This document shows, one piece after another, positions 36,418 to 48,867 of a stretch of 64,000 nt of DNA (positions are counted from its first letter, which is position 1; each line of letters opens with the position of its first letter). Source of the DNA: Coriolopsis trogii (Eukaryota; Basidiomycota; Agaricomycetes; Polyporales; Polyporaceae). The stretch is taken from positions 620,001 to 684,000 of the forward strand of contig JAHYIO010000003.1 of assembly GCA_020543525.1 (NCBI GenBank). Direction: 5' to 3'. A program made the position numbers and the translations under genes. The notes beneath the pieces were generated by a model. That model was not told the DNA's origin, ran no database searches, and was given only the letters and a program-made list of their open reading frames with translations.

Positions 36418-39410
36418 CTAGAAGCCCTGCATTCCGTTGAGGTTCATGAAGTTCTGAGCGCCAACGGGCATCGGGCCTGGACTCGGGTTTCGCATGACGC
36501 TCTGCATGGCATGAGGGTTCGCGAACGGCGTACCCATGTTCATCTGCATTTGGAGCATCGGGTTCATGCCCATGCCCATACTCATACCCATGTTCATCTG
36601 CGGGAGACCCATCTGTTGGGCGGCGTATGCTAGAGCGGTAGGGTTTGACATTGCGAAGGGATGCTGGCCAGTAGATTGAGGAGACACACTTCCTGGCTGA
36701 TTGTTGTTGCTGGGCGTCTGAGCACCCATCGGGGTTTGGGTCGGCGAGGCCGCACCCTGGGAAAGGGCATGAGCTTGGGCCTTCTGCATCGCTTGAAGCT
36801 GGTTGACTATGAGCAGACAGCAATCATGTAAGGCCAAGGTAGGGCTAACCTCATAGAACGCGAAGTCCTGAAGAAGAGATGTCCTCGCTGGGTGCGTATG
36901 GAAGATGCGGAGCATCTCTTGACCGGCATCAGGGAGCAACTCCTGGGTATCGCGGGAGTTGGTCACCGGCTTGCGTTCTTGCGTATTACTATTCCAAGGG
37001 TTAACTTGGGACCACAATCCGGAGTTGGGAAAACGTACTTGAGGCGGATGTGACGCAAGCTAGCGTTGGGGATGTCGCGTACAAAGATCCATCGTACTTT
37101 GAAGACACCCTTCCACTTGTCTGACGCCCATACAGTGCTGCTTCGCGTGTAGTCAACCTGGGAATCGTTCAGCACGCGCGGGCCATACAATGATGATGCT
37201 GCATACCGGTGTCAACATCTCAGCCATGCCGCAGAAGTGACCGCTGTGATAGCAACCCCGTGGTCAGATATGTCCCCATAATTGCAAAACGCAGCACGAC
37301 ATACCTCGCGTTCACGCTGAAGAAGAGATAGATCGGTCCACGGCCAGCAGTCTCCTTGAAAGCCTTGTCCAGACGCTTGTTACCAGGGTCCGTAGAGCTC
37401 CAGATCTCGTATTTGAGTGACTTGTGCACGTCGTCTTCGGTGTACGACTTGATAACAAAGTATCGTGCCTAGCCTCTCATTCAATACCTGCAATCACGAG
37501 TGGATGCATGCCAACTTGGACTCACGAAAGCAGGCCTGGTGTCGAAATCGACTGGGTTGTATCCCTTGGTCGCGATCAACGTGGGGACGTCGATGGGAGA
37601 GCCGATGAAGTTATCGATGCCTCCGCCTTGGTTGCCTTGACCCTGATTGGCACCCTGGGACTGAGCCTGTGCGGCAGCGTTCGCAGCACCCGTGATACCC
37701 AGACGGGGTGCCTGGCCTTGGTTGAGGTATTGGGCCGGAATTGAGGGCACGCTCGGTATGTTTTGGGCATCCGCCATTTTGCCTTGCTGATAGAGCTGTT
37801 GCAAGTTGGGGTTCGACGCACGACCAACCAAGAGACGTTCCTTGTTGTCCCATGGGGTGCCTCCCGATGCCGTGAAGGCGCGGTCACGGTGTCCGTGGGG
37901 TGGTTGCTGTTGCTGCTGATCCTCGCGGTTGGTTGGCTGACCGATGGGTGGCATGTACGCAGAAGCACTCTGGACCCCTTGACCGTTCCTGCCATCGAGA
38001 TCTGTAACGAGTTGTAGCTTGCGCGAGCCATTTCCATTGCCGCCGCGCATTCCAGGGGCCTGGACGGGGGGAGGATGGGACGGATTGAATCTCGGTGGAT
38101 GCACAGATTGACCTTGTTGTACATTACCGTACTGCTGGCTGATCTCGAGAGTTGAAAGAGCTCGAGATACATCGTCTATGCCAGCATTTCCCGTTGCATT
38201 GTTGTAAGCGTTGCCGTTGCCGCCCATCTGTGCCCGCCATTCACCGCCCGGAGTGCTCCAAGGCGAGGAGCGGCCGATGGGACTCCCGGGATACTGCTGC
38301 CCGGCGAAGTAAGACTCCTCATCCGCCCGCACGCTATCATCGTCGTAACCTTCTTCTTCGGCATTGGTGGGACTGGGGCTTTGAGCTCCGCTGTACGGGA
38401 CCTTCCCACCGACCTGCAGAGTACCCGCTCGCTTGAGGCCAGATGCCAGGCGTCTGACGCCTGGGGTCCCTTGGGGGTAGTTAAGCGACTGATGCCGGCG
38501 CACACCTCCAGAACCAGGGGGAGGAGAGGGAACATGAGGAAGGCCAGCACCGTAGGGGGAGAGGGGCGAGGCAGAAGCCGAGTCGCCGTGACCGTGATCC
38601 GAAACGGACATGCCGGGATGCTGCAGGGAATGTCAGGTGCGGGACGCATGTCGTAGAAATCATATCCTACCTCGTCCTCGTTGTGGAAGCCACGCATGTC
38701 ACGCTCCCACTCCTCTTCATCGCCTTCGTGTCCAGCGATGGCGGATAGGCTGTTGAGAGTACGAGGGGTATGGGCGCCGGGCTGCCTGGCCGCTTGGCCA
38801 CCAAAAGCTTCAACACAGAGTCAGCATATTTTCACCCAGTGATCAAAGCGCCTCTCGATGCCAGAATAGGACAAGAAACTATATGGGTTTCGTAACAATA
38901 TCTCTTCTCAGTGAGTTTCCCCGCAATCACCCTGGGGTATGAGTGTGGAGCTTCAAACATCATCTTGGGGGAAATGCGGCTCAACAGACACGCTACAACC
39001 CCATTAGGAGTGAAGAGAAGACAGACAGCGGTCGCACGCAGACCATGGTAATCCATTCGTTGGAACGAGTGCGCAAGGAGTAATGGTCCGCAGGGGAGGT
39101 AGGGAGACCAAAAGTATCGCATAGACTTACCACGATGGTATCTAGTCGGCAATGATGCCTGTCTGTGAAGCGAAGACTTCTCGCCTACAGCGCCAATGCC
39201 ACCAACCCAATCCTGGTCCACGACTTCATCATCGTTCCAGAGTTGCTCTGCTTGGGGGTCGTCGTATTCACCAATTGCGATCTTGGAGGTAGGGCGTGCG
39301 GCACGAGATGATGAGGAGATAGTGTGATGTCTGCGCACACCGCCGCCGGCATTGGCGTTCAACGTGGGGTCCGGCGGGGGCGAGATGGGGTTTCCCAACT
39401 GAGAGGACAT
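36418..39410 (-). CDS. YTH-domain protein (m6A RNA reader, YTHDF-like)
   Basis: Predicted cytoplasmic reader of N6-methyladenosine in mRNA. A long disordered N-terminal half ([62 protein letters not shown]; Gln/Asn/Gly-rich runs) precedes the YTH domain split over exons: [20 protein letters not shown] followed by [55 protein letters not shown] and [11 protein letters not shown], then [19 protein letters not shown]. Trp in KYEIW and Trp in SDKW correspond to aromatic-cage positions. The C-terminus is Met/Gln/Asn-rich ([18 protein letters not shown]). Start is ATG at 39410; an in-frame ATG 78 bases upstream would add a Ser-rich leader. It diverges from TilS. Confidence 0.9.
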
Positions 39411-39742
39411 GTGTGCAGAAAAGAGAGTCGGGTCGGAAGAAGAGGAAGAGGAAGAGAGAAGGAAAGATGGAAATCTATGGTGCACCAACCAGCACAGCGA
39501 CGACCGCGGGCACTGGCTTCAAGTTCCCACCATGCTCCCACTGCACCCTCGGCATCCCCCGCATGCCTCCGGTAATCTCCATCCCAACAACCCACACGTG
39601 CTTTGTGGCGCCGTCGTCCGTCCGTTCGCTCTCGAGCCGCCTCGAGTCGGTCCAGTGCAGGTTGTCTTTAGCCACCCCATTCATGCCAGCTGCGGCTCTG
39701 ATGCTATGACCGCAGTTCGCTCAGAGCAAACGAAGGCGGCCG
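39411..39742. promoter_or_regulatory. Divergent promoter region YTH / TilS
   Basis: 332 bases between head-to-head starts. Overlapping short frames on both strands have no family features. Confidence 0.4.
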
Positions 39743-41803
39743 ATGAGGTTCATACCGCCAATCACACCTGCAGAGTTCCTCAACCATCTCCAGCGATGCA
39801 TACCGCCCTTTGGCTGGTCACCAAGAATAGGTGGGTCGCATCATATTGCTCAGAGTGAATCTGACTCGTTGCCATAGCGGTTGCAAACTCTGGTGGACCT
39901 GATTCCACCGCGTTGCTGTATCTGCTGGCGACGACTATACGTGAGCGCTCGGGTACGTATGTTGAACAAGAGGTCTCGGCATCGTATGCGTCGGACGGCA
40001 TCATCGGAGGTCTCCTTTCTGAGTGTCGCTTCTCTCGTCTGCGCGAGCGTTACGCTCGTTACGCCGTAGGCCGGACGCGTAGTCTACGGGGCAATACGCG
40101 GTGAAAGTCTCATGTTCTAACTCGTCTTCCATTTCTGTGCAGGCAATCTGACAGTAAACCAAGCGGACAATTATGGTCTTCCCCAAGAGCTGGTCTCCAT
40201 CCATGTCAACCACAAACTGCAAAATGCCGCTACTGCCATGCAGGACACAGCCACCATCACAGCAAATCGGCTCGGTGTCCACTCGCAAGTTCAAACCATA
40301 CCTTGGGGAAGTGCACCATTCCCAGCACAGCCCGGAGAAAGCACGGCGGGCGAGAAGATCGCTCGGGAGGCCCGGTACAATCGACTGTTCTATGGGATGC
40401 AGCAGGCGCGGGCAAGCGTCATTGCCTTTGCTCACCATGCAGACGATCAAGTCGAGACCGCGATCATGAGGATGTCGCAGGGAAGCAGTTTCCGAGGCCT
40501 CGCCGGGATGCGCCCTGTCCGACGATGGGGTATGGGTCAGAAGGACAACGACTACTATTCGTTCGGCATCGACGGCATGCGAACATGGATTGTGCGCCCC
40601 TTCTTGGAGGTTCCCAAAGTAAGTGCAATATCAGCTTGATCTTTGGGAGAGACATCACAGTATCCGTTAGGACAGACTACTGGCAACATGCGAAGCGTAC
40701 GGCCTCGATTACGTCGTTGACCCCACCAACTTTCAGCCAGGGATTACCCTCCGTAATTCTATCCGTCATATCATTTCTGAGTCTGCCAAAGTAAGTCTAT
40801 CCTCGGATGCAGTGCTCAATATATCCGGCTCATCTTGTACGTCAGGGTGTGCCAGTGAGCTTGGAGGGAGTCGACCTCGACATCACACCGTACGTAGACA
40901 AACTCCGCACTATGATACCACACGCCCCACCTAGGGACCAGCTCCGAGAGGCTGTGCGGCTATTCGGCATTCGTCTGGAAGAAACCGAAACACAAGGTGA
41001 GGCGGGATCGTCGATCGTCTCATACCTCGCCCTGTTCTGCAGACTCACAGATCTATCATGTAGTGACCAAAATCCTCGAGCGTGCACAACGCAAATCGCC
41101 TCCCTCCACACTGCTACTCACAAGTGCGAGGCTGGCAGAGGTCACGACCGACGAGCTGCGCACGGCCCTCATCCGACGCGCCCTCCGCTACGTCAGCTAC
41201 GGGCCATGGGGCTCCCTCTGGGCCGAAGCCAACGGCGACCGCAACACCTTTCGACGTATCGCTAGTAAGCTTTGGCCAGACATCCAACTGGAACCCCGTC
41301 GAGCATTCACCGCCGGGGCTGGGGTTGAGGTCATTCCTGTCGCCCTCAAGGAGGAAACGACGATCCGCTTTCGTGAGCCGGAACTTGACGAGGAAACCGA
41401 GGCTTGGATCTTCTGCCGCACACGCCCGTACCAACTCTCGCCGACAGCGGCCGACTTGGCCTTAAGGCGCGACGTCACGGATGGGCTGATCGACGCGAGG
41501 AAGAAGGGCGGAAACGTGTACTCGGTGCTTTACGACTATCGTTTCGCGGTTCGATTCAATCTCCTGGGCTGTCCGCCTATTATGTGGAGCGACATCACCG
41601 AAAGGGGCGCGAGGATCACGATAGAACCCGAGGCCAAGTATATCCTGCCCAGAGTCGTGATCAGTGGTCCGAACACTGCCAAACGGGACATCTCTCGGGT
41701 CAAATGGCACGGTATCCAGGACCCACACTACAAGGCCAAGAGGGCTATTGACCATCAAAAGTGGATAAGGATGGAATTCGTACGGTCCCTAGATGTAGTA
41801 TAG
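39743..41803 (+). CDS. tRNA(Ile)-lysidine synthase-like (TilS) PP-loop enzyme
   Basis: TilS enzymes use ATP to attach lysine to the wobble C of CAU-anticodon tRNA-Ile so that it reads AUA; in a fungus the likely substrate is the mitochondrial tRNA. The first exon starts MRFIPPITPAEFLNHLQRC and joins by a phase-1 intron to AVANSGGPDSTALLYLLATT, which carries the ATP-binding SGGPDS. Further exons give VSIHVNHKLQNAA, ANRLGVHSQVQTIPW, EKIAREARYNRLFYG, AFAHHADDQVETAIMRMSQGSS, GLAGMRPVRRWG, WIVRPFLEVPK, YGLDYVVDPTNFQPGITLRN and SIRHI, all TilS landmarks. A long C-terminal part has RRALRYVSYGPWGSLWAEAN and DITERGARITIEPEAK. I see no strong mitochondrial presequence. Ends 68 bases from the SRP40 stop. 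Confidence 0.87.
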
Positions 41804-41871
41804 GACGCTCTAAAGCGTTGCGACGTCCTAGGTAGCTAAAGCAAACTGATACTCGACGTCTACGACAGTAG

Positions 41872-43493
41872 CTAATCAGTGAACTTGATACTATGACTTG
41901 CCAACTGTGTGGATTGTGAGGAACGTGAAGTCCTGCCGTGGTACTACAAGTACTCACAGTGATATCTCCTCCGCGGTAGCTCCCACGCTTCTTCTTATTT
42001 TTCTCCTTCCGGAAACCTGCCCCTCGCGTGACAATTAGATCCCGCGAAGCACGAGCACCATAATCTGTCGCAGCTGCTCCCTAGTCATGGCGTCCAAATC
42101 TGAGCGACTTCCGCACGACATACGGGTGGGAGCGAGACGACGTACCCTCGACTCAAACCGGTTATCCTTGAGCCGCGGATCGGCGAAAGTGACTTGATCA
42201 GCCTTCACCCGCTGGAAAGGCGTATTGGGCTTCCGCGGCTTCTTGCCCTCTCCGTTCCGCTTCTTCTCATTCCCGTTTACATCCCCGCTGGAAGCAGGTG
42301 TAGCATCCAGATTTTGGACATTCACCGAGACTGCAGTGGGAACAGACGCGCCCTCCTTGTCCGTTCTCCGCTTTTTCGTGACCGATACCTGTTCCTTGGA
42401 CACCTCAATCACTTTGGCGGCTTTGGCGGGAGTTTTGGTCTTTTTTTGTTTCGGTTTGTCGTCCTCGTCCGACGAGGACGAGGATGAGTCGGAGTCAGGA
42501 TCGGAATCAGAGTCAGAGTCGGATGAGTCGGACTCAGAGGAGGAAGAGTCAGAAGAACTCGAGGACGAGGACGAAGATTCCGCTGCTCTCGCTTTCTTGC
42601 TCGGTTCTGGCTTTTTGGGCAATCCTGACTTTGCCTTGTCGCTGGGCTTGCTCGTCTCCTCGTCCGTAGAATCGGAATCAGAGTCGGAGCCTTCAGAGTC
42701 AGAATCAGAATCGTTGCTCGAGAGCGTTTTGCTAGATGCTGAAGTTGAGGGAGATTTTGCTTCGGCAGGTTTGGCAGGTGATACCTTGGATATTGTGGTA
42801 GCCTCGATCTCTGTACGCCTGTATAAATGCACAACGCAAAGCGACCTCAGTTGTCCTCAGCTTACTAGATTTCGCCGTTACTTGTGCCTCCGCCTTCGCT
42901 TTCGCCTTGGACTTGGACTTCGGACTCGGAGCACTCGACGAAGACGACGAAGAGTCTGCACGTAGAATGCTTGGTGTTACTATTGACTAGCATGGCAAAC
43001 CAAGTGCTCACCTGAGTCCGAACTTGTGTCAGAGGAATCGGAACTCGATGAATCATCATCTGAAGACGCTAGAAAACAACTGCTGTAAGGTATACACTTT
43101 GTCATGCGCCCTAGGATGAATACTGCGTACAATCTGACTCCGAGTCGTCCGAGCTAGATTCCGAGCTGTCTCTGTTCATGAATACGCATGGTAAGCTCCA
43201 CGAAGACATCTGCACGAGTACTCTTGAGGACTCACAAACTAGCCTTCTGCCTGAGCTCCTTCCATTCCCTCAAGATCGTCTCCAGTGACGGCCCTTCAAC
43301 CTCCACATCATCCTTCAGTACCACCACATCCTTGACAGCCTTCTTGAGTGCATCTGCTGCCTTATTATGTTCCTTTTGGAGGAGGAACGCGTAGATATAG
43401 CTGTAGGTAGCTGCATACAATGTGTCAAGGTATTCTGCATACTCAAAAGAAGGACATACAAGCAAGGTTTCCGTCAGCTTGTGAGGCTGCCAT
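41872..43493 (-). CDS. SRP40: SRP40/Nopp140-like nucleolar phosphoprotein
   Basis: Nucleolar chaperone of snoRNPs and ribosome assembly. Start MAASQADGNLA joins over a short intron to STYSYIYAFLLQKEHNKAAD, a LisH-type N-terminus, then ALKKAVKDVVVLKDD. The middle is several acidic Ser/Asp/Glu blocks (casein kinase 2 sites) alternating with Lys/Pro/Ala blocks (SPAKPAEAKSPS, KKPEPSKKARA, KKTKTPAKAAKV). The C-terminal SRP40 domain reads NTPFQRVKADQVTFADPRLK, DNRFESR, DYGARASRDLIVTRGAGF, RKEKNKKKRGSYRGGDIT, and a final ten-codon exon LASHSIKFTD. The last exon was found by matching the family end; without it the frame would run into sequence with no similarity. It diverges from RIB4. Confidence 0.92.
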
Positions 43494-43699
43494 ACTTGCG
43501 TACCGCGCCGCAAAACCCGAGAGCGAGACAAGCACAAGTCCGAGAAGGAGTGGACAGAGCAGAAACACAAGCAGAGTCGAACCCGCGCAGACTGCAGCTC
43601 GCGAGCCAGAATTTCTGCAGCCACCGCATCCAAACACGGCCAAACCGGCGCGACAGCAGCGAAAGAGCGCGCGTAACACAGAGATCACCCCAGACGACG
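43494..43699. promoter_or_regulatory. Divergent promoter region SRP40 / RIB4
   Basis: 206 bases between the two start codons. A minus-strand open frame reaching 43633 extends the SRP40 first exon upstream, but the ATG at 43493 gives the family-like N-terminus. Confidence 0.4.
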
Positions 43700-44389
<690 letters not shown>

Positions 44390-44764
44390 GAGGTCTTGGA
44401 TGTCAGCACGGACTGTGTGTACGATGACTGTACGAATCTCGACGCCAAATGAAGAATCGAATGTATAACAAGTCTCGTATTCGTCGGCTTTGGCTGCGCG
44501 ACATACGACGAAAATGAGTGCTTGACCTAGGACAGACTCAGGGGTTTGCTCGGAGCCGGCGCCTCAAGGATTTACCTCATACTGCCATGATCGCCTCTTG
44601 CTCTGTAACTCTAACAACCACCTCTATTCTCTCGTTGGCCATCTGGTCCTCGTGAATGCACCTGCTTTGCCCAGACAACACGCTGTTAGCTATCCAAGTC
44701 CTCTGAAGGGGGATATCGACTACTACCCCCAATCGGTGTCACTCTCGTTTACAGTCCAGACAAC
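44390..44764. other. Intergenic, GTR1 promoter
   Basis: 375 bases between RIB4 stop and GTR1 start on the same strand; CT-rich before the start. No gene seen. Confidence 0.45.
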
Positions 44765-46007
44765 ATGAAGAAAAAGGTGCGTTCATCTACGTAGCTTGTA
44801 TATAACTTGTATGGACAAGACACACTCAGGTATTGCTCATGGGAGCTTCCGGAAGCGGGAAGACGTCTATGCGTTCTCTCATCTTGTGAGCCATCTCCGC
44901 ACGCGCATAATCCGTCTCTACAACTTCCCATTCCCAGCTCCAACAATCCCGCGTCGCTGACGTCGCGTCTGGGTGCAACAATTGATGTTGAGCAGAACCA
45001 CGTCCGCTTCCTCGGCGACCTCATTCTCAACCTCTGGGACTGTGGTGGTCAAGACGCCTTCATGGATTCCTACCTCTCTATTCAGCAGGCTACCATCTTC
45101 CAGCACGTCGGCGTGATGATATACGTGTTTGAGGTGGAGACTCGTAACATGGAGAAGGACTTGAACTACTACAAGGAATGTCTGGGTGCGCTTCAGAGAT
45201 ACAGTCCAAATGCTGCTGTCTTCCTGCTCGTACACAAGATGGATCTCGCCCGAGGACCGAAGGCGGAGACTCTGGCAAGGAAGGCCAAAGAGCTCAGGGA
45301 TGCTAGCGAGGGAGTAGAAGTCACCGTCTTTGGCACGAGCATATATGACGAATCCTTGTACAACGTGAGTCCCAGGCATCTCCCTCCGCCGCATTGCCGC
45401 CGTAACTGGAGAGTTCGTATCAGGCATGGTCAAGAATAGTGCATATCCTCATCCCCAATGCGTCCGTTCTCTCGCGTCACCTTGCCAAGCTCGCGGCGGT
45501 ATGTAGCGCTACTGAAGTAGTGCTATTCGAACGCACAACCTTCCTCGTCATCGCCACATCCACACCCCCACCCCCTCCTCCCACAGCTTCAAGCATTGCT
45601 TCCGGACCCTCTTCTGCGCGGACAAATGGCTACATATCTGCGACAAGCCATTCGGACTACGAGTCGGAATTTAACCCGGACCCGCACAGGATGTCACCCA
45701 CTCGATACGAGCGCACGTCAGAACTCATCAAAGCGTTCAAATACTCCTGCGCACGAGTAAGGGAAGAGTTCTATGCGTTGGAAATGGAGCTGCCGGAATT
45801 CACGGCTGTCCTGGACGAGCTCACGAGGAATACCTATGTGTTGATTGTTGTGCATGATCCAACAATAGGTGCGCCCCCGGGTACTGATTATGTCGGGTTT
45901 ACTAACTTTTGGAATACGCGCATGTAGAAACGGCTGCTCTGAGGATGAACATTCGCCTTGCTCGACCTAAGTTCGAGGAGCTCCAGGGAGACAGTCTTCT
46001 TGGCTAG
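44765..46007 (+). CDS. GTR1: Rag GTPase GTR1 (RagA/B)
   Basis: Vacuolar-membrane GTPase that signals amino-acid sufficiency to TORC1 as a heterodimer with Gtr2. The first coding exon is only MKKK; the next continues VLLMGASGSGKTSMRS (P-loop). Further motifs: SRLGATIDVEQNHVRFLGDL, LNLWDCGGQDAFMDSYL, VMIYVFEVETRNMEKDL, FLLVHKMDLA and TSIYDESLYN. A C-terminal roadblock domain follows (VHILIPNASVLSRHLAKLA, EVVLFERTTFLVIATS, RTSELIKAFKYSCARVREEF, YVLIVVHDP), and the last exon ends MNIRLARPKFEELQGDSLLG. A low-complexity Pro/Ser insert (TPPPPPPTASSIASGPS) interrupts the roadblock domain. The GATIDVEQ wording marks the GTR1/RagA branch rather than GTR2. Confidence 0.95.
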
Positions 46008-46654
46008 CCCCACTTCGTTTGCTCCGTCTGCTCATTGCTCTGTCGTATGCTCTTCGCACTGTTTATGAATACCTTATTAGATCTTCAGCTGCAGTACTCA
46101 TGTTTCAGGATGGCTATATCCTCCAATTTTGCTCTTACTATGTGTGCTCCCGGGTCCGGTCTTCGTTTGCTTTGCAAGATGTCAGCTCAATTTGCAGGTG
46201 AGCCGGTTTCGTCTACATGGTCATGTGCTGCGAATGACATCATCCTGGAATATCAACAGATAAATAATCTAAGACCTGCGGCGTCTGGAAATCATGAGTT
46301 GAAGCTCTTGGTGCTCCGAGTGGCCTTTCCGCTACTGTCGCGTAAGCCCCATCTCCTATTGCATGACCTGTGCCACGATGTGTTATTGTCACATAACCTG
46401 TAGTCTTGGTTTGGACATAAATCCGAGACCGCACTGTGCTTGACTAGCTTTGGGCGCAGTTCAAGGATCGTCAACCTGTGTCTCTGGTTCCGCCACGCTA
46501 AGCGCCGCGAACATTCCTCCTTGCTTTGCGGCACTCGGTATCCGGATAGTGTCAGGCCTCTTATTCTTATAACACCTACAGAGCGATACGTGTCTCCCAA
46601 TCCCTCCCTTTGTTTCTTGCCCTCCCACAAGCGACGTAGTTGCCGACGCTCACT
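46008..46654. other. Intergenic
   Basis: About 650 bases between GTR1 and the first DUF6533 gene. Short frames on both strands without recognisable motifs. Confidence 0.45.
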
Positions 46655-48303
46655 ATGAGGTGAGGATCGCGCTTCGCAAAGACGGGTGGCCAGCAGGGCG
46701 ATCCCATCTCCTCGATATTGATTGTGAACATGCAGCTCTGGCGAGACATACTCTTATGTTGCAGCAGTCAGTAAGTGTCCTCTCATCATTGCACTCGCTG
46801 TTCACTCCAAGCTTTGCGGTCCCATCAGCCCTTCTAGTCTACGTTACGTGTACTACCTTCGATCGTGAAGTTCGACACGTGTGGATGCGGACGCCTTCGA
46901 TAGTTGGCATATCCATCCTCGACAAATATACTGCTCTCGTCTTCTACCCGGTTGCAGCGGCCAAATATTTCGTGAGAGACGATGCTGTAAGTGTTTCATG
47001 GTGACCTTAGGCCCGTGCTACACCGTTGAACACTGATCGTGGACTCAGAGGTATCTATCTTGCCCTACAGTCTCTGGTCACGTCCTAACCTGAGATGCAT
47101 CTATACAGCTGTCAAATCTTTGTGCGTATCTCTCAAGCTCTGGAGATCTTGCTATATCTCGTCTGGGCAAGTACGTATTAGTCGTTGAATCCCCGCGTTG
47201 ATGTGGCATTGACAGGAAGTGCAGCTTTCTGCTCGTTACGTGTATTCGCAATAAGCGGGCGCAGATGGTACGTTACCGGTGTTGTCTTTTCTCTTCGCGT
47301 GGTACCTGTTGCGCTGTACATTGTGAGTACCTCCGACACCGAACGTCCCGCCGCATCCGCTCATGCAAGGTTCACAGTTCCAAGACATACATCAACCCCG
47401 ACGGGGCTCTCCGTATTGCAGCAGTTGTAAGACTACTATTGACTACCCGCTCGATGCTCGGTGAAGCATTCCAATCTCGTCCGTAGGCTGTAACGCGGCT
47501 CATTATCTGTTGCAGACGTACGTATAGCTATTTTGTGTCAACAGCAGTGCGCTCAGCATTTCTACTATGATGCAGTGATCGCCATGAGTAGGGCGTGCCT
47601 CATTTTCGCTGACATGCTCGTCCTGGGAGTCACATTGAGGAGGACGTACGGCATCGTACGATTTACTGGAGCGCATGGCTCGCTGACGGCAGTGCTATTG
47701 CGGGACGGTGAGTAATGCTCCCCTGTCATGGTACCTCACTACGCTCACTGCGTCCCAATTTGGAGGATCGATATACTTTGTGTGAGTGAGCTGGTCACTC
47801 GGAGTTGTATGTACGCTGACGAAGGGATAGCGTATGGACGGTCTTGAATGCCCTGCATATAGCCGGCACTCGCGTTCCGGTGCGTATTGTGGTTATCAAA
47901 CTCCTACCGTTGACGTCCCGCGCTGATTCGTGCACCAGTCCATACGATATGTGGCGCTATTCGCCGATGCGTGCGTCCTCCTCTTCTTCGTGTGGCGACG
48001 CCACCTGGGGGCTAAGGCATAATATTAATCTCCCTCAGGCTCATCTCAATCCTTGTCTCCTCCTTCATGCTCAACCTCCGCCAGGCGGGTGAAGGATGGA
48101 ATGCGGATACTGATTATCGCTTAAGTTGGAACACGCATCTGTCATTCATCTCCTGCCCTGCGATCCTGGGGCCGCTCGGTGCCACTCTAGATCACTCGTA
48201 TGATGTGTCGCACCCAGAGACGCATGGACGTGATAGTGGCTCGTCCGCGGGGATATGGAACTGGCCAGCGCAAAACCGGACAGTAGATGTGGAATCTGTG
48301 TGA
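46655..48303 (+). CDS. DUF6533-type seven-helix membrane protein, copy A
   Basis: Member of a multi-helix family largely confined to Agaricomycetes; function unknown. The inferred start exon is only ATGAG (46655-46659) before a GTGAGG donor; acceptor at 46735 then gives MSSGETYSYVAAV, and the next intron (46771-46828) leads to TLLVYVTCTTFDREVRHVW, the DUF6533 signature, with YTALVFYPVAAAKYFVRDDA. Later exons: CQIFVRISQALEILLYLVWA, FCSLRVFAISGRRWYVTGVV, VIAMSRACLIFADMLVLGVT, TYGIVRFTGAHGSLTAVLLR, VWTVLNALHIAG, RLISILVSSFMLNLRQAG and ILGPLGATLDHSYD. Ends TVDVESV. One internal boundary (between DDA and CQIF) did not resolve in phase, so a hidden small exon or a break is possible. Copy B lies directly downstream. 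Confidence 0.65.
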
Positions 48304-48867
48304 CTATGAATGATATGTAATGTATTATTTCCAAACCGTTACAGTTTGTCCCAAAGGTGAGAGCGCTCGCTGATTTCATCGTATGTCAATTTACGAGCCT
48401 CTCTGTTGCAGTGCGAATAGGTTCCCACCACTCCCACACGGCAATAGTTGACATATTGGTGTAATGTCGAAGGAGCGATTCCACAAAGAAGGTGAATTCG
48501 CTCTCTACGGTCCACGTCAGGACATTGTCCACAAACGCCTTCTCGGTCTGGAGTACTCATACGGCTGCGGTGGCGTGATCCCAATCCTATATGTGTACTG
48601 GCAAGCTGCATGGTACAACATGTCGCCACAGGGGACTTGAGACGGTGTTTGGCATCCTCTCACCTGATTACCGTTCACGGCGATCTATGGCTTCTCCCAG
48701 CGTTTGAGGAAGTTATGAGCCGTCGGAATTTGATATCCACCGCACGGGCGTTGAAAGCTGGATTCTATATCACCCAGAGAGGAGCATGTGTCGCCTCGCC
48801 CGAACGCTCTCTTACCTCTGACGCACTGCTCGGGTGGACAACGTCAATCTGATTTTCCTTGTTCGAC
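48304..48867. other. Spacer between the two DUF6533 genes
   Basis: 564 bases; presumably the 3' UTR of copy A and promoter of copy B. No gene recognised on either strand. Confidence 0.45.

Noticed and set aside
42225..42965. Plus-strand 246-codon Ser/Glu-rich frame
   Set aside because: Antisense to the acidic Ser blocks of SRP40, which also look Ser/Glu/Asp-rich when read backwards.
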